DNA of 64,000 bases from Spirochaetes bacterium RBG_16_49_21 (GTDB lineage Bacteria; Spirochaetota; UBA4802; UBA5550): contig MIBJ01000068.1 in the NCBI GenBank assembly GCA_001829495.1, positions 1-64,000 of the forward strand. The letters run 5' to 3'. This document shows, one piece after another, positions 1-10,308 of this stretch; the stretch's first letter is position 1, and every line of letters starts with the position of its first letter. The notes beneath the pieces are model-generated. The model saw only the letters and a list, made by a program, of their open reading frames with translations, had not been told where the DNA came from and did not search any database. Position numbers and translations under genes: made by a program.

Positions 1-268
1 CAGAGCCCTCTTCTCCTCGTATAATTGCCCGACCCGCGCCGGGTCACTCACCCTGCCCCGGGCAGGGGCACAAACACCTGAACAACATAAATCGAGCCAG
101 TTAAAGAGGGCACCGGCTCATGCGTCCATGCACGGCTCCTGCATACGCGACATCCTGTCCGGCAGGTGCCGGAGGTAAGGTGAAAGCTATCACCGGAAAC
201 AAGCCAAAAAAAGCTTGAAATAAATGTTCCGCTGTTTGATCATGCCTCAGAATCTGATTATTTTTTAG
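1..268. other. Upstream region without a recognisable gene
   Basis: I see no convincing coding region here. Two small GC-rich hairpins are visible: GACCC/GGGTC at 31-45 and CCCTGCC/GGCAGGG at 51-67. A GGTGAAAGCTATCACC hairpin lies around 179-194. None of these matches an RNA family I can name. The stretch is probably the promoter/leader zone of the rimP operon plus the tail of whatever lies upstream. Confidence 0.4.
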
Positions 269-280
269 GTGAGGATAGGA

Positions 281-305
281 GAGAGTGGTCAGCCCACTCT
301 CTTTT
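281..305 (+). terminator. Attenuator-like hairpin in the rimP leader
   Basis: A perfect 8-bp stem, GAGAGTGG (281-288) with CCACTCTC (294-301), has a 5-nt loop and is followed by TTTT. It sits about 55 nt before the rimP start. An intrinsic-terminator-like hairpin ahead of rimP-nusA-infB is common in bacteria and fits NusA-dependent attenuation of the operon. It could instead simply end an upstream transcript. The structure is seen directly; the regulation is inference. Confidence 0.55.
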
Positions 306-358
306 GTCAATCAGGGCGCGGATTTAAAAAATCGACGCCTGAATCGGGCGTAACAACG

Positions 359-793
359 ATGAAAGAAAAAATCTCTCAGATAATTGAGGAGAGTGCGCGC
401 AGTCTCGGTTATCTGATATATGACTTTTCAATATATTTAAAAGGAGAAAACACCAGAATCAACGTCAAGATCGACAGTATGACCGGAATCTCTCATGCGG
501 ATTGCGAAAAATTTTCCCGTGAGGTAACTGAACGGCTTGAAGCCGAGGAGACGCTTCCGAACTACTCCATGGAGGTATCTTCGCCCGGGATCAGGAGGCG
601 GGTGCGCAACAGCGATGAATTCAGAAGATTCTTCGGCGCTCCGGTGAAAATCGTATGCCGGAGCAACGGCGGCTCAACGGTAATCAAGGGCCGGATCGGC
701 GAAGCAACCGATACCGCGGTGAGAATAATCTCGGAAAAAGAGGAGCGGGCGATACTATTCGATACGATTACGAGCGCTAATCTTGATTATTAA
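359..793 (+). CDS. rimP: Ribosome maturation factor RimP
   Basis: RimP binds the 30S precursor and is needed for late maturation of the small subunit. The 144-residue product starting at ATG 359 has the family's usual length, an N-terminal alpha/beta domain and the conserved VSSPGIRRRVR segment around residues 75-85. An in-frame GTG at 269 would add 30 residues overlapping the leader hairpin, so ATG 359 is preferred. Its upstream context GGGCGTAACAACG resembles that before nusA (GGTGTAACAACC). It is the first gene of the rimP-nusA-infB operon, 18 nt ahead of nusA. Confidence 0.93.
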   Translation: MKEKISQIIEESARSLGYLIYDFSIYLKGENTRINVKIDSMTGISHADCEKFSREVTERLEAEETLPNYSMEVSSPGIRRRVRNSDEFRRFFGAPVKIVCRSNGGSTVIKGRIGEATDTAVRIISEKEERAILFDTITSANLDY

Positions 794-811
794 GAAGAAG
801 GTGTAACAACC

Positions 812-2389
812 ATGAGCACTAATTTTTTTGAGGCATTGCATCAGATAGCAACCGACAAGGGAATACCGCGGGAATTAATCGAGCAGATCGTTGAATCCGC
901 CATGCTGTCCGCGTTTAAAAAACAGTACGGCATGATCGATAACGTCCGGGTCGTGTTTGACCGGGATAAAAACAACGTGAAGGTCGTGTCCAGGAAGATG
1001 GTGGTAAACAACGCCCGGAACAAGGCGGAGGAGATTTCATATACTGACGCAGTCAAGATCGCGCCGGCCGCCGAACTGGGCGACGAGATCGAGGTCGATG
1101 AAAACCCTCTCGAATCATTCGGCAGGATAGCGGCGCAGACAGCCAAGCAGGTGATCATCCAGAAAATCAAGGAAGCGGAGAAAAACATCATCTTCAATGA
1201 ATTCTCCGGCAAAGAGGGAGAGCTGATAAACGGCTTTCTCCAGCGGAAGACCAAAGACGCGATTTACGTCGATCTGGGCCGCACCGAAGGAATTCTCCCC
1301 GGGCGGGAGCAGTCGCCGCTCGAGCATTACAAGACCGGCGACCGCATCAAGGCGCTCATCCTCTCGGTGCAGAAGAACTCCAAGGGCCCGAGCATCATCC
1401 TGTCGCGGAGTCATCCGAAATTCATTCAAAAGCTCTTTGAGATGGAGATCCCGGAAGTTTACGACGGCGTAGTCAGAATAGTGAACATCGTGCGGGAGCC
1501 GGGTATGCGGACCAAGGTCGCGGTCACGAGCGAGCGGGACGACGTCGATTCCGTGGGCGCCTGCGTCGGCATGAAGGGAATACGGATCCAGTCGATCGTT
1601 CGGGAACTGGAGGGGGAGAAGATCGACGTGGTCGAATATTTTGACGACAAAAAGATAATGGCCGCAAACTCCCTGACCCCGGCCAAGACCGTTGAAATCG
1701 TGGAGAAAGCGGACGGCGGAATTATCGCGGTCGTGGACAACGACCAGAAGCACCTGGCGCTGGGAAGGGCCGGACACAACGTGAGGCTGGCGTCGAAGCT
1801 CTCCGGATTCGACATCGACATCAAGACCGAAGACCAGTACCGCGACTTCCTGGCGTCGAGCGAATCGCGGTCGATCGTGGAGCAGCTCTTCTCGCGCACG
1901 GAGGAAAACGAGACCCCGCTCTCAGAGCTTCCCGGGCTTGAGCCCCGGACCATCAAACTCCTCGAGAACGGCGGCGTGTTCTCGGTCGAGGATCTGGTGG
2001 AGAAGTCCGCGGAAGAGCTCATGGCCATCGACGGCATCGGCGAGAAAACCGCTAAAAAAATTCTCGAGATCATTGAAGAAAGTGTTGATTTTGAGGATTA
2101 CGGAGAAAAGGATGAGGGGGAATCCGGTGCCGACCAGAATGTAGAGACCGACAAACAGGCGGAGACCGACAAACAGGCGGAGACCGACAAACAGGCGGAG
2201 ACCGACAAACAGGCAGAGACCGACAAACAGGCAGAGACCGACAAACAGGCAGAGACTGACAAACAGGCAGAGACCGACAAACAGGCAGAGACCGACAAGC
2301 AGACGGAGACCGACAAGCAGACGGAGACCGACAAGCAGACGGAGACCGACAAACAGACGGGCTCAACAGATCAGCATGAAGCTCAATGA
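812..2389 (+). CDS. nusA: Transcription termination/antitermination factor NusA
   Basis: NusA binds RNA polymerase and nascent RNA to modulate pausing, termination and antitermination. The 525-residue protein shows the N-terminal polymerase-binding domain (about 1-125), an S1 domain (about 130-200), tandem KH domains (GMKGIRIQSIVRELEGEKID near 254-273 and GRAGHNVRLASKLSG near 319-333), and a helix-hairpin-helix domain (about 368-425, LPGLEPRTIKLL and IDGIGEKTAKKIL). After residue 444 comes an unusual low-complexity tail of 12 tandem ETDKQ(A/T) hexapeptides, then GSTDQHEAQ. The start has a good ribosome binding site (AGAAGG). The core is certain; the tail is not part of known NusA function and looks like a recent 18-bp repeat expansion. 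Confidence 0.97.
   Translation: MSTNFFEALHQIATDKGIPRELIEQIVESAMLSAFKKQYGMIDNVRVVFDRDKNNVKVVSRKMVVNNARNKAEEISYTDAVKIAPAAELGDEIEVDENPLESFGRIAAQTAKQVIIQKIKEAEKNIIFNEFSGKEGELINGFLQRKTKDAIYVDLGRTEGILPGREQSPLEHYKTGDRIKALILSVQKNSKGPSIILSRSHPKFIQKLFEMEIPEVYDGVVRIVNIVREPGMRTKVAVTSERDDVDSVGACVGMKGIRIQSIVRELEGEKIDVVEYFDDKKIMAANSLTPAKTVEIVEKADGGIIAVVDNDQKHLALGRAGHNVRLASKLSGFDIDIKTEDQYRDFLASSESRSIVEQLFSRTEENETPLSELPGLEPRTIKLLENGGVFSVEDLVEKSAEELMAIDGIGEKTAKKILEIIEESVDFEDYGEKDEGESGADQNVETDKQAETDKQAETDKQAETDKQAETDKQAETDKQAETDKQAETDKQAETDKQTETDKQTETDKQTETDKQTGSTDQHEAQ
2144..2359 (+). repeat. 18-bp tandem repeat, 12 units, inside nusA
   Basis: Twelve head-to-tail copies of GAGACCGACAAACAGGCG, with minor changes, keep the frame and encode (ETDKQA)8(ETDKQT)4. 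Copies 1-3 end GCG, copies 4-8 end GCA, and copies 9-12 carry ACG. This grading indicates stepwise local duplication. The units are nearly identical, so copy number may differ between strains or be collapsed in assembly. Confidence 0.97.
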
Positions 2390-2466
2390 GGTTAAAGGCC
2401 CCACAGCCGGGCATGGAGTAAGAACGGCCCTTTTAGCACGATACGGTAAGGAAGTCATACGAATAC

Positions 2467-4836
2467 ATGAAAGCCATTGAAATATCAAGAAAAAACCACA
2501 TATCCATGGAAGATATGGTAAAGGTATGCATGGAGCTGGAAATCAAATGCGAGGGAGACGATACGGACCTCCCGCAGAAGGATATTTTTTTAATAGAAAA
2601 AAAGATAGAAGCGATAAAAAAAAGAAAAGCTCACGAAATTGAAGAGAGCAAGAAAGGAAAAAAAATCAGGCTGAAACGAAGAGTCCAGATGCCCAAGGAG
2701 GCAAAGGAAAGCGACGAGGAAGCCAAAAAGAAAACGCCGCAGAAAAAATCGGGCGTGGAAGTTCCCCAGGCCAACAGGCAAAGCCGCCCCGCGCCGGGAA
2801 CGACTCTGAGAAGGGAAAGGACTGCCGGAGCCGGCCCCGTACGGAAGCGGGAATTCGGCGGCGCCCCGGCGAGACCGGGGGCCGGGCGCAGGGATCAAAG
2901 GGATGGCAAATTTGCCCCCGGGAGCAAGCCTGCGCCGCCCATCGCCGAGGGAAAAGATAAAAAAAGAAAAAAAATCAAAGAAAAAGACAAGGATAAAAAA
3001 AAGTACAAGAGGGAACAGGAAGAGAAAGAAATCATATTCAGAAAGAAGCCGACGCTTGAAGAGAGAAAAAGGGAAACCGTCGCTCCGGGCGAGATACACA
3101 TCACCGAAAATATATCCGTCGGCGACCTGGCAAAGAAGCTGAACATAAAGGCGAAGGAGGTAATCGCCAAGCTTATGAAACTGGGCGTGATGGCCACGAT
3201 CAATCAGGTCATCGACGCCGATACCGCCGAGATCCTTGCCGCGGAATATGGAACAAACGTAAAGGTCGTATCCCTCTACGATGAAACAGTCATCAAACAG
3301 ACCGAAGAGGATCGGCCGGAGGATTATGCACCCCGCCCCCCGGTCGTGACCGTTATGGGCCATGTCGACCACGGCAAGACGAGGCTTCTGGATTCGATCC
3401 GGAAGACCAATATCATCGACCAGGAATACGGCGGCATAACCCAGCATATCGGCGCGTACAGCGTAAAAATCGGAGACAAAAAAATCACTTTTCTGGACAC
3501 ACCCGGACACGAGGCATTTACCACCATGCGGGCCCGCGGCGCTAAAATCACGGATATCGTGGTTCTCGTGGTCGCGGCCAATGACGGAGTAATGCCGCAG
3601 ACGATCGAGGCCATCAACCACGCCAGGGACGCCAAAGTTCCGATCATCGTCGCCATCAATAAGATAGATCTTCCGGATGCTAATTACGACAAGGTCAGAA
3701 ACGAGCTTGCGAAATACGACCTGATCCCCGAGGAGTGGGGCGGGCATACCCTGTACGCGCAGATCAGCGCAAAATTCGGCACCAATCTGGATGCCCTGCT
3801 GGAGCTCATTCTCATCCAGGCTGAAATTCTCGAGCTGAAGGCCAATCCCAGGATCATGGCGAAGGGTACGGTAATCGAATCCAGGCTTGATCTGGGCAGA
3901 GGGGCCATGTCCACGGTTCTCATCCAGAACGGCACCTTGCATGTGGGTGATCCCTTCGTCATCGGCGTGTTTTCCGGAAAAGTCCGGGCCATGTTCGACG
4001 ATCTCGGCCGGCCGATCACCGAGGCAAGCCCCGCAACGCCGGTGGAGGTTCTCGGCATCTCCGGCGTCCCGTCGGCAGGCGACCCATTTGAGGGCATCGA
4101 TTCCGAGCGAAGCGCGAAGCAGTTTTCCCAGAAGCGCCTTGAGTACAAGCGGGTCGAATCCGCAAAGAAGGTGCGGAAGGTCACCCTCGAGTCCCTGAAT
4201 GAGATGATCCGCGAGGGAGAGGTGCAGGAGCTTCGGATAATCGTCAAGGCCGACGTCGACGGCTCCAGCCAGGCCCTTAAGGAATCCCTGGAGAAGCTCT
4301 CGACCGGCGAGATACGGGTGAAGGTGATCCACGTGGGCACCGGAGGGATCAACGAGTCGGACGTGATGCTCGCGTCGGCGTCGAATGCGGTCATCATAGG
4401 CTATCACGTGAGGCCCGCCGGCAGGGTTTCCGAGATCGCGGAGCGTGAAAACGTATCGATCAAATTTTACAATGTCATATTCGAAGCCACGGATGCGGTG
4501 AAGGCGGCCATGGAAGGAATGCTGTCTCCTGAAATCAGAGAAGAGGTTACCGGCTCCGGCGATGTACGGCAGGTATTCAAGATTTCCAAGGTCGGAACCG
4601 TTGCCGGCGCTATTGTGAACTCCGGCAGGATCGAACGAAGCTGCAAGGTCAGGCTCCTCCGGGGCGGGGTTGTCGTATATGACGGAGCGTTGAAATCCCT
4701 CAAGCGGTACAAAGACGACGTATCCGAGGTCGCAGCCGGTCAGGAGTTCGGATTCGGCCTGGAAGGATTCAATGACATCAAGGAAGGCGACGCCTTTGAG
4801 GCTTACAAATTGATCGAGGTTGCCAAAACGATATAG
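2467..4836 (+). CDS. infB: Translation initiation factor IF-2
   Basis: IF-2 is the GTPase that places initiator tRNA on the 30S subunit and promotes 50S joining. The 789-residue protein has an N-terminal IF2_N-like segment, then a long Lys/Arg-rich linker (about 60-200). The G domain has G1 GHVDHGKT at about 298, switch [10 protein letters not shown] near 345 and NKID near 398, followed by the beta-barrel and C-terminal fMet-tRNA-binding domains. AAGGAAG lies 9-15 nt before ATG 2467. No ylxR lies between nusA and infB, unlike many Firmicutes. Highly confident from the G motifs and operon position. Confidence 0.98.
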   Translation: MKAIEISRKNHISMEDMVKVCMELEIKCEGDDTDLPQKDIFLIEKKIEAIKKRKAHEIEESKKGKKIRLKRRVQMPKEAKESDEEAKKKTPQKKSGVEVPQANRQSRPAPGTTLRRERTAGAGPVRKREFGGAPARPGAGRRDQRDGKFAPGSKPAPPIAEGKDKKRKKIKEKDKDKKKYKREQEEKEIIFRKKPTLEERKRETVAPGEIHITENISVGDLAKKLNIKAKEVIAKLMKLGVMATINQVIDADTAEILAAEYGTNVKVVSLYDETVIKQTEEDRPEDYAPRPPVVTVMGHVDHGKTRLLDSIRKTNIIDQEYGGITQHIGAYSVKIGDKKITFLDTPGHEAFTTMRARGAKITDIVVLVVAANDGVMPQTIEAINHARDAKVPIIVAINKIDLPDANYDKVRNELAKYDLIPEEWGGHTLYAQISAKFGTNLDALLELILIQAEILELKANPRIMAKGTVIESRLDLGRGAMSTVLIQNGTLHVGDPFVIGVFSGKVRAMFDDLGRPITEASPATPVEVLGISGVPSAGDPFEGIDSERSAKQFSQKRLEYKRVESAKKVRKVTLESLNEMIREGEVQELRIIVKADVDGSSQALKESLEKLSTGEIRVKVIHVGTGGINESDVMLASASNAVIIGYHVRPAGRVSEIAERENVSIKFYNVIFEATDAVKAAMEGMLSPEIREEVTGSGDVRQVFKISKVGTVAGAIVNSGRIERSCKVRLLRGGVVVYDGALKSLKRYKDDVSEVAAGQEFGFGLEGFNDIKEGDAFEAYKLIEVAKTI

Positions 4837-4846
4837 GGTAGATATT

Positions 4847-4875
4847 AGCCCCCCTCCGGGGGGTTGGGGGGCTTT
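4847..4875 (+). terminator. GC-rich hairpin after infB
   Basis: AGCCCCCC (4847-4854) pairs with GGGGGGCT (4866-4873), and TTTG follows. It looks like an intrinsic terminator or attenuator between infB and rbfA. Its C/G-run composition also resembles the palindrome at 63018-63045, so it may be a dispersed palindromic element used as a terminator. Confidence 0.5.
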
Positions 4876-4922
4876 GTAGGCAGGGCTTGTTGGACAGCCT
4901 CAAGTGCTATATATTATTCATT

Positions 4923-5312
4923 ATGAGTTATAGAAAAGAAAAACTGGAAGAACAGATTAAAAGAATCGTCTCCGAACTGCTTATCAAGGAAATAAAAGAC
5001 CCGCGCATCGGCTTCGCAACCATAACCGGCGTCGAGCTCTCCAAGGATTTATCCCAGGCGAAAATCGGGGTTTCCGTTCTCGGAGAAGCGAAAGATCTGA
5101 GAAAAACCATTGAGGGATTAAACTCGGCGACCCCCTATATCCGGCACCGGATGGGCAAGGTTCTACAGATCAGGATTATACCAAAAATACAATTTTTTTT
5201 GGATTCATCCATCGCGGAGGGAGCACGCATGGTGCATCTTTTGAACACCTTGGAACAATCCGAAAATAAAAAAGAGGAACGGGATAATGACACCGGTGGC
5301 ACTGAGGACTGA
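4923..5312 (+). CDS. rbfA: Ribosome-binding factor A
   Basis: RbfA is a KH-fold factor that binds the 30S subunit and aids 16S rRNA 5'-end maturation, notably in the cold. The product is 129 residues from ATG 4923. The conserved start (YRKEKLEEQIKRIVSELL), the DPRIGFATITGVELSKDL core and the IRHRMGKVLQIRIIPKIQF segment identify it. A TTG at 4887 would add 12 residues with no homology, so the ATG is chosen, although no clear Shine-Dalgarno precedes it. Its 3' end overlaps truB by 26 nt, so translation is probably coupled. Confidence 0.93.
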   Translation: MSYRKEKLEEQIKRIVSELLIKEIKDPRIGFATITGVELSKDLSQAKIGVSVLGEAKDLRKTIEGLNSATPYIRHRMGKVLQIRIIPKIQFFLDSSIAEGARMVHLLNTLEQSENKKEERDNDTGGTED

Positions 5313-6258
5313 CAAGCTGAGGCCGGAGGGGTGGAAAGCTCCTGCCGGGGATTTATTGAACGCCGTGCTCCTCATCGACAAGCCTGAAGGGAAAACGTCG
5401 CATGAAACCGTGATGGAGGTGAAAAGGCTCACCGGCGCAGACAAGATCGGCCATTCAGGAACACTGGACAGGTTTGCGTCCGGCCTTCTCATCCACTGCA
5501 CCGGCCCGTCCACGAAGCTTGCGCGGTTTCTGCTCGAAGATGATAAAACCTATACCGGCACGATGAGGCTCGGCAAAAGCACGGACACTCATGACCGGGA
5601 GGGAGCCGTAATAGAAGAAAAGCCTGTTTGTGCCGTCACCCGTGAGGAGATTATGGACGCGGCCGGCAGATTCAAGGGGAAAATACTTCAAGTGCCGCCC
5701 CGGTTTTCAGCGCTCAAGATAAACGGGAAAAGGGCGTCAGATCGGGCGCGGGACGGAGAGAGCGTGGAACTGGCCGGCCGGATGGTGACTATTTATGAAT
5801 TTGGTATTTATGACATTGACCTGGATGCCGCGCGTTTCCGCTTTCAGGTGCGCTGCTCCAAAGGAACGTACATACGATCGATTGCGCGGGACATGGGCCG
5901 GATACTGGGCACCGGTGCATATCTCGAAGCGTTACGGAGAACGGGCTCGGGACTTTTCAGTATAGATCAGGCGGTCACCATATCAACGCTCAATGACTAC
6001 CTGGGCGGCGCTCCGGTTAACAAAAGCTTTATCGTGAGGCCGATCGAGGCCCTTAAGAATTACGGCATGATCGTCGTTACAGAGAGCTCTCGAAGGAGGA
6101 TATTAAACGGAGCCTGTTTCGACATTGAGGGAGCGGTTAAAATTATAGATAAAGGCGAAAAATTGTTTATAATCGCCGACGAGGATCAAAATCTTATTGC
6201 AATTGCGGAAATGGATATCAAAAAATGGCAGATAAAGTATTTGAATGTATTCAAATAA
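5287..6258 (+). CDS. truB: tRNA pseudouridine(55) synthase TruB
   Basis: TruB converts U55 in the T-loop of tRNAs to pseudouridine. The 323-residue protein carries the catalytic motif GHSGTLDRFASG (the Asp of GTLD is the nucleophile), the VPPRFSALKINGKRA segment and KGTYIRSIARDMG. The motif reads DRFASG where most bacteria have DPLATG, a variant I associate with spirochaete-type sequences; I could not check this. The start ATG 5287, with GAGGAA upstream, lies inside rbfA. No nrnA gene separates rbfA and truB. Confidence 0.96.
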   Translation: MTPVALRTDKLRPEGWKAPAGDLLNAVLLIDKPEGKTSHETVMEVKRLTGADKIGHSGTLDRFASGLLIHCTGPSTKLARFLLEDDKTYTGTMRLGKSTDTHDREGAVIEEKPVCAVTREEIMDAAGRFKGKILQVPPRFSALKINGKRASDRARDGESVELAGRMVTIYEFGIYDIDLDAARFRFQVRCSKGTYIRSIARDMGRILGTGAYLEALRRTGSGLFSIDQAVTISTLNDYLGGAPVNKSFIVRPIEALKNYGMIVVTESSRRRILNGACFDIEGAVKIIDKGEKLFIIADEDQNLIAIAEMDIKKWQIKYLNVFK

Positions 6259-6279
6259 ATTCGGAGGATATACCGAAAT

Positions 6280-6537
6280 ATGGATCAAAAACGCGAAATC
6301 ATTGAGAAGTACAAAACCCATGACAAGGATACCGGCTCGCCGGAAGTGCAGATCGCCCTTCTGTCCGAGCGTATCAGTCATTTGACCGGGCATTTCAAGA
6401 CTCACGCAAAGGATTTTCATTCGAGACGAGGGCTCTTGAAACTGGTCGGCCAGAGGCGGCGTCTTCTCGATTATTTGAAGAAAAAAGATCTGGAACGCTA
6501 TCGGGGACTGATCAAGGAGTTAGGGATACGAAGATAG
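6280..6537 (+). CDS. rpsO: 30S ribosomal protein S15
   Basis: S15 is a primary 16S rRNA-binding protein of the 30S platform. The 85-residue product has the family's usual length and signature segments: [38 protein letters not shown] and [26 protein letters not shown] site lies 14 nt before ATG 6280, close behind truB. It is followed by a long palindrome and then pnp, the conserved rpsO-pnp order in which S15 and PNPase are post-transcriptionally controlled in many bacteria. Confidence 0.98.
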   Translation: MDQKREIIEKYKTHDKDTGSPEVQIALLSERISHLTGHFKTHAKDFHSRRGLLKLVGQRRRLLDYLKKKDLERYRGLIKELGIRR

Positions 6538-6599
6538 CGCATATCGGATCATTCAGCGCCATCGGGGATGTCCGGTAGAGCAATGGCCGCGGCACTATT

Positions 6600-6694
6600 C
6601 AGAATATAGAAGCCAGGCGTTGCGGCAACCGGGAGGTCGGGCAGAGTCGTCGCCCGACCTCCCGGTTGCGGTAATACCTGACTTCTAAATTCTG
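6600..6694. repeat. Long imperfect palindrome in the rpsO-pnp spacer
   Basis: The inner stem is perfect: 18 bp, 6625-6642 with 6652-6669, and a 9-nt loop. It is extended on both sides by an imperfect stem (CAGAATATAGAAG at 6600-6612 against CTTCTAAATTCTG at 6682-6694), making arms of about 43 nt. In RNA this would be a strong double-stranded stem 56 nt before the pnp start. The outer arms also resemble dispersed CAGAATTC-type palindromes seen in other genomes, so the element may have been captured here. Confidence 0.85.
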
Positions 6695-6749
6695 CGCGGT
6701 TCTTCGGCCGGCATCCGGGGCGTAATCAACTATCAGTGAGGTAACACAC

Positions 6750-8822
6750 ATGTCTATTGAATTCAACGTGGACGTAGGACGGGAGAAGCTCCATTTTAAT
6801 ACCGGCTATCTCGCCAAGCAGGCGGACGGTGCGGTCGCGGTATCGTACGGCGAGGTGATCGTGTTCGCATCGGCAGTCGCTTCGCGGGAGGTCAAGGAGG
6901 GCCAGGATTTTTTCCCTCTTACGGTCGACTATCGGGAGAAATCGTACGCGGCCGGCAAGATTCCCGGCGGCTTCATCAAGCGCGAGTCGCGGCCGAACGA
7001 CAAGGAGGTGCTGACGAGCAGGCTCACGGACAGACCGCTCCGGCCTCTGTTCCCGAAAGACTTCATAAACGAAGTCCAGATAATTATTTACGTGCTCTCA
7101 GCCGACCAGATAAACCAGCATGATATCATGTCGATCAACGCCGCTTCAGCGGCGCTGTCCATATCCGGCATACCCTTTCACGGCCCGGTCGGTGCGGTGC
7201 GCGTCGGGCGCGTCACGGGCGAATGGGTCGCCAACCCGACGTTCGCGCAGTCGGACGAGAGCGACATCAATCTCGTGGTCGCGGGAACTAAAACGGCGGT
7301 CACGATGATCGAGGGGTCGGCAAAGAACGTATCGGAAAGCGACGTGATAGACGCGGTCGAGTTCGCCCACCAGCACATACGGAGAATCTGCGAGACGCAG
7401 GAAGAGCTGGCGAAAGCGGTCAACAAGCCTTCGCTGAAATACAAACCCTTCGTGGCGGATGAGAAGCTGAGGGAGGATATCCGGAAGCGCTACCGGGGGA
7501 ACATTGAAGAGCTTTCGCGCTATACGATAAAAAAAGAGCGTGAGAACGCGATGAACGCCGTTATCGAAAAGGCGGTCGCGGAGCTGACCGAGCTCTTTCC
7601 GGAAACAATAGCCCAGGCTGCGGGGATGCTCAACGATATCGACGGAGAGATCGTACGCAGGCGCATCCTCGAACAGGAAACAAGGGCCGACGGCCGCGGC
7701 GTCAGGGACATCCGGCCCATCGACATCATGGTGGGCATACTTCCCCGCGCTCACGGTTCCGCGGTCTTCACCAGAGGGGAGACCCAGAGCCTCGGCATAA
7801 CGACCCTCGGCTCGGTGTCGGACATACAGCGGCTGGACGATATCGAGGGAGAAGGCAAAAAGCGCTTCATGCTCCACTATCACTTCCCGCGCTTCTCCGT
7901 CGGGGAGACCGGCCGCCACGGCGGGGTCGGCCGCAGGGAGATCGGCCACGGCATACTTGCCGAGCGGGCGCTGGAATACGCCATCCCGGGCGAGGAGGAG
8001 TTCCCGTATACCATCCGGCAGGTATCGGAGGTGCTGGAGTCGAACGGCTCGTCATCCATGGCCTCGGTCTGTTCAGCGTCCCTGTCCCTCTTTAACGCCG
8101 GCGTCCCCATCAAAGCAGCGATCGCCGGCATCGCCATGGGGCTGGTCATGGAGGGCGACCGGTATGCGATCCTCTCCGACATCATCGGGCTTGAAGACCA
8201 CGTCGGAGACATGGACTTCAAGGTGACCGGCACGGACAGCGGAATCACCGCATTCCAGATGGACATCAAGATCCAGGGCATCACTCCCCAGATCATGCGC
8301 GCCGCGCTCGATCAGGCGAGGGAGGGACGGCTCCACATCCTGGACGTGATGAAAAAAATTCTGCCCGTACCGGAGAAACAGCTCTCGCCCTACGCGCCGA
8401 AGATGAAAACAATAAAAATCAATCCTGAAAAAATCGGCGAGGTTATCGGCCCCGGAGGAAAGATCATCAGGCGGATCATCGAGGAGACCGGCGCCGATGT
8501 CTCGGTCGAGGACGACGGCTCCATAACCCTGACCGGCTCCACCCTGGAATCCGTGGATCGGGCCGAGCAGTACATCCTGGGCCTGACCCAGGATGTCGAG
8601 CTCGATAAAATCTACGAGGGAACCGTCAAGCGCATTTTCGAATTCGGGGCGATGGTGGAGATACTCCCGGGCAAGGAAGGGCTCGTCCACATTTCAAAGC
8701 TGGACCACCGGCGGGTCAACAAGGTCGACGATATCGTCAAGATCGGCGACCGGGTCAAGGTACGGGTCATAAAGATCGACGACAAGGGAAGAATCGATCT
8801 CAGCAGAAGGGATGCGATCTGA
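6750..8822 (+). CDS. pnp: Polyribonucleotide nucleotidyltransferase (PNPase)
   Basis: PNPase is a trimeric phosphorolytic 3'-5' exoribonuclease of mRNA decay. The 690-residue protein has the full domain order: RNase PH-like 1 (about 10-220), an alpha-helical linker, RNase PH-like 2 (about 310-540, with the [16 protein letters not shown] and [13 protein letters not shown] segments), a KH domain ([16 protein letters not shown] near 566) and an S1 domain (about 618-690). A GAGGTAAC site precedes ATG 6750. The large palindrome in its leader is a candidate RNase III/PNPase autoregulatory structure. Confidence 0.98.
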   Translation: MSIEFNVDVGREKLHFNTGYLAKQADGAVAVSYGEVIVFASAVASREVKEGQDFFPLTVDYREKSYAAGKIPGGFIKRESRPNDKEVLTSRLTDRPLRPLFPKDFINEVQIIIYVLSADQINQHDIMSINAASAALSISGIPFHGPVGAVRVGRVTGEWVANPTFAQSDESDINLVVAGTKTAVTMIEGSAKNVSESDVIDAVEFAHQHIRRICETQEELAKAVNKPSLKYKPFVADEKLREDIRKRYRGNIEELSRYTIKKERENAMNAVIEKAVAELTELFPETIAQAAGMLNDIDGEIVRRRILEQETRADGRGVRDIRPIDIMVGILPRAHGSAVFTRGETQSLGITTLGSVSDIQRLDDIEGEGKKRFMLHYHFPRFSVGETGRHGGVGRREIGHGILAERALEYAIPGEEEFPYTIRQVSEVLESNGSSSMASVCSASLSLFNAGVPIKAAIAGIAMGLVMEGDRYAILSDIIGLEDHVGDMDFKVTGTDSGITAFQMDIKIQGITPQIMRAALDQAREGRLHILDVMKKILPVPEKQLSPYAPKMKTIKINPEKIGEVIGPGGKIIRRIIEETGADVSVEDDGSITLTGSTLESVDRAEQYILGLTQDVELDKIYEGTVKRIFEFGAMVEILPGKEGLVHISKLDHRRVNKVDDIVKIGDRVKVRVIKIDDKGRIDLSRRDAI

Positions 8823-8837
8823 GGAACCGGGTTATTG

Positions 8838-10097
8838 ATGGTCTTTAAAAATAAACAGGATAATGGATTATCGCTTATTCTCGAGCCGATTGAGGGAGCC
8901 GTTTCGGTTTCCGTGGGATTGTGGATCAAGTCCGGTTCGAGAAATGAACGAAATGTCCAGTATGGATACGCCCATTTCATAGAGCATATGCTCTTCAAGG
9001 GCACCAAGAGATATTCCGCCAGGGAAATCGCCCGCATCGTAGACCGGGTAGGCGGCCAGCACAACGCCGCAACGAACAGGGAATATACCTGCTACTACAT
9101 CAATGTCGTATCCGATTACCTTGCATTAGCCGTGCAGCTTCTTGCCGAGATGTATTATGATTCCCTGTTCGACCCCCTGGAGCTCGAAAAGGAAAAGAAC
9201 GTCGTCATGGAAGAGATCAGGATGTATGAGGATACGCCCGACGAGCTCATCCATGACGCGTTCATCGAATGCATGCTCACGGGCCATCCCCTGGCCCATT
9301 CGATTCTCGGGACGCACGCCAGCATCCGCAACGCGACCCGCGGCAGCCTCGTCTCATTTTATGAGAGCCAGTACCGGAACAACAACACGATATTCGTGAT
9401 CGCCGGAAAATTCGAAAAAAGCCAAGCTTTGGATCTTTTCGCTGAATGCTTTTCGCGCAGCAATGGGGCCGCGAAGCCAAAGCCGCAGCCGCAGGTCAAA
9501 CCCTCGCGGGTCGATTACCACCATATCGAAAAGGAGCTGGAGCAGGTCCATTTCTGCCTGGGCACCGAGGGGATCAATCGCGATGATGAAGACCGTTGGG
9601 GGCTTTATATATTAAGCACCGTGCTCGGCGGAAGCATGTCGTCCCGCCTTTTCCAGAACATACGCGAAAAAGAAGGAATCAGCTACTCAATCTATTCATT
9701 CCACTCCTCATACACGGACAGCGGGATTTTCGGCATATACTGCGCCACGCTCCCTGAGAATTACAGCCGCGCCGTGGAGCTCATCATAGAGGAGTGCAGG
9801 GAAATGGCAATACACGGCATAACCGAAGAGGAACTGCAGGATGCCAAGGATTTCATGAAGGGAAACCTGGCGCTGAGCCTCGAGAGCGTTGAGGTGCGCA
9901 TGGGCCAGCTCGCCAAGGATGAGATCACGTTCCAGCGGAGTTTCAGCTTTGACGAGATCGTAGGCCTCATCAGCAGCGTTTCCATGGATGATTTCAACAG
10001 AACATGCGGCAGGATATTCGGGAAGAAAAAATTGTCCGTGGTGTCCGTCGGAAAGCTTGCGGGCCGAAACGTGCCTGAAAAGAGTATAGCACTGTAA
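8838..10097 (+). CDS. M16 family zinc metallopeptidase (processing-protease-like)
   Basis: This is a peptidase of the pitrilysin/mitochondrial-processing-peptidase family. The inverted zinc motif HFIEH (His46, Glu49, His50) and the downstream Glu cluster in the [12 protein letters not shown] segment mark it as catalytic. The C-terminal M16 repeat follows (about 180-400). The product is 419 residues from ATG 8838; a TTG three bases upstream is the alternative. GAGG lies at 8821-8824. An M16 gene directly after pnp is a widespread bacterial arrangement; the physiological substrate is unknown. Confidence 0.92.
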   Translation: MVFKNKQDNGLSLILEPIEGAVSVSVGLWIKSGSRNERNVQYGYAHFIEHMLFKGTKRYSAREIARIVDRVGGQHNAATNREYTCYYINVVSDYLALAVQLLAEMYYDSLFDPLELEKEKNVVMEEIRMYEDTPDELIHDAFIECMLTGHPLAHSILGTHASIRNATRGSLVSFYESQYRNNNTIFVIAGKFEKSQALDLFAECFSRSNGAAKPKPQPQVKPSRVDYHHIEKELEQVHFCLGTEGINRDDEDRWGLYILSTVLGGSMSSRLFQNIREKEGISYSIYSFHSSYTDSGIFGIYCATLPENYSRAVELIIEECREMAIHGITEEELQDAKDFMKGNLALSLESVEVRMGQLAKDEITFQRSFSFDEIVGLISSVSMDDFNRTCGRIFGKKKLSVVSVGKLAGRNVPEKSIAL

Positions 10098-10172
10098 TAA
10101 ATTTTTCACTAAGAAATCTTTTTTTGCTTTACTTTGTATCGCGGTACTTTTATTAATTTCTTCACCCTTTTC

Positions 10173-10259
10173 TTGCTCCCTCCCCCTTTAATGGGGGAGG
10201 GTTGGGGTGGGGGTGGCAAAGCTCACCCTCCCCTCACCCCTCCCATCAAGGGAGGGGGA
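10173..10259. repeat. Dispersed non-coding element, copy A
   Basis: Two hairpins (CTCCCCC/GGGGGAG near 10180-10200 and CCCTCCC/GGGAGGG near 10240-10257) bracket a pairing GGGGTGGGGGTGG / CACCCTCCCCTCACCCC. It has the same architecture and near-identical sequence as copies near 12.1 kb and 40.0 kb, lies between coding genes and codes for nothing. It is a REP- or MITE-like family. Confidence 0.85.
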
Positions 10260-10308
10260 ATGATTCTTAATAAATTTACCATAAACTTAACTGGCGGAGC
10301 GTATAACT

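Noticed and set aside
101..310. Minus-strand 69-residue open frame at the window start
   Set aside because: It overlaps the rimP leader hairpin and has no family resemblance.
2070..2414. Cys/Ser/Leu-rich repeat proteins antisense to the nusA tail
   Set aside because: They are translations of the 18-bp repeat in other frames, and nusA explains the region.
2590..4407. 605-residue open frame on the minus strand
   Set aside because: It is the complement of infB, whose codon bias keeps the opposite strand open. It has no recognisable motif and no binding site.
10173..10259. CRISPR-like array
   Set aside because: There are only paired palindromes, no regularly spaced direct repeats with unique spacers, and no cas genes.
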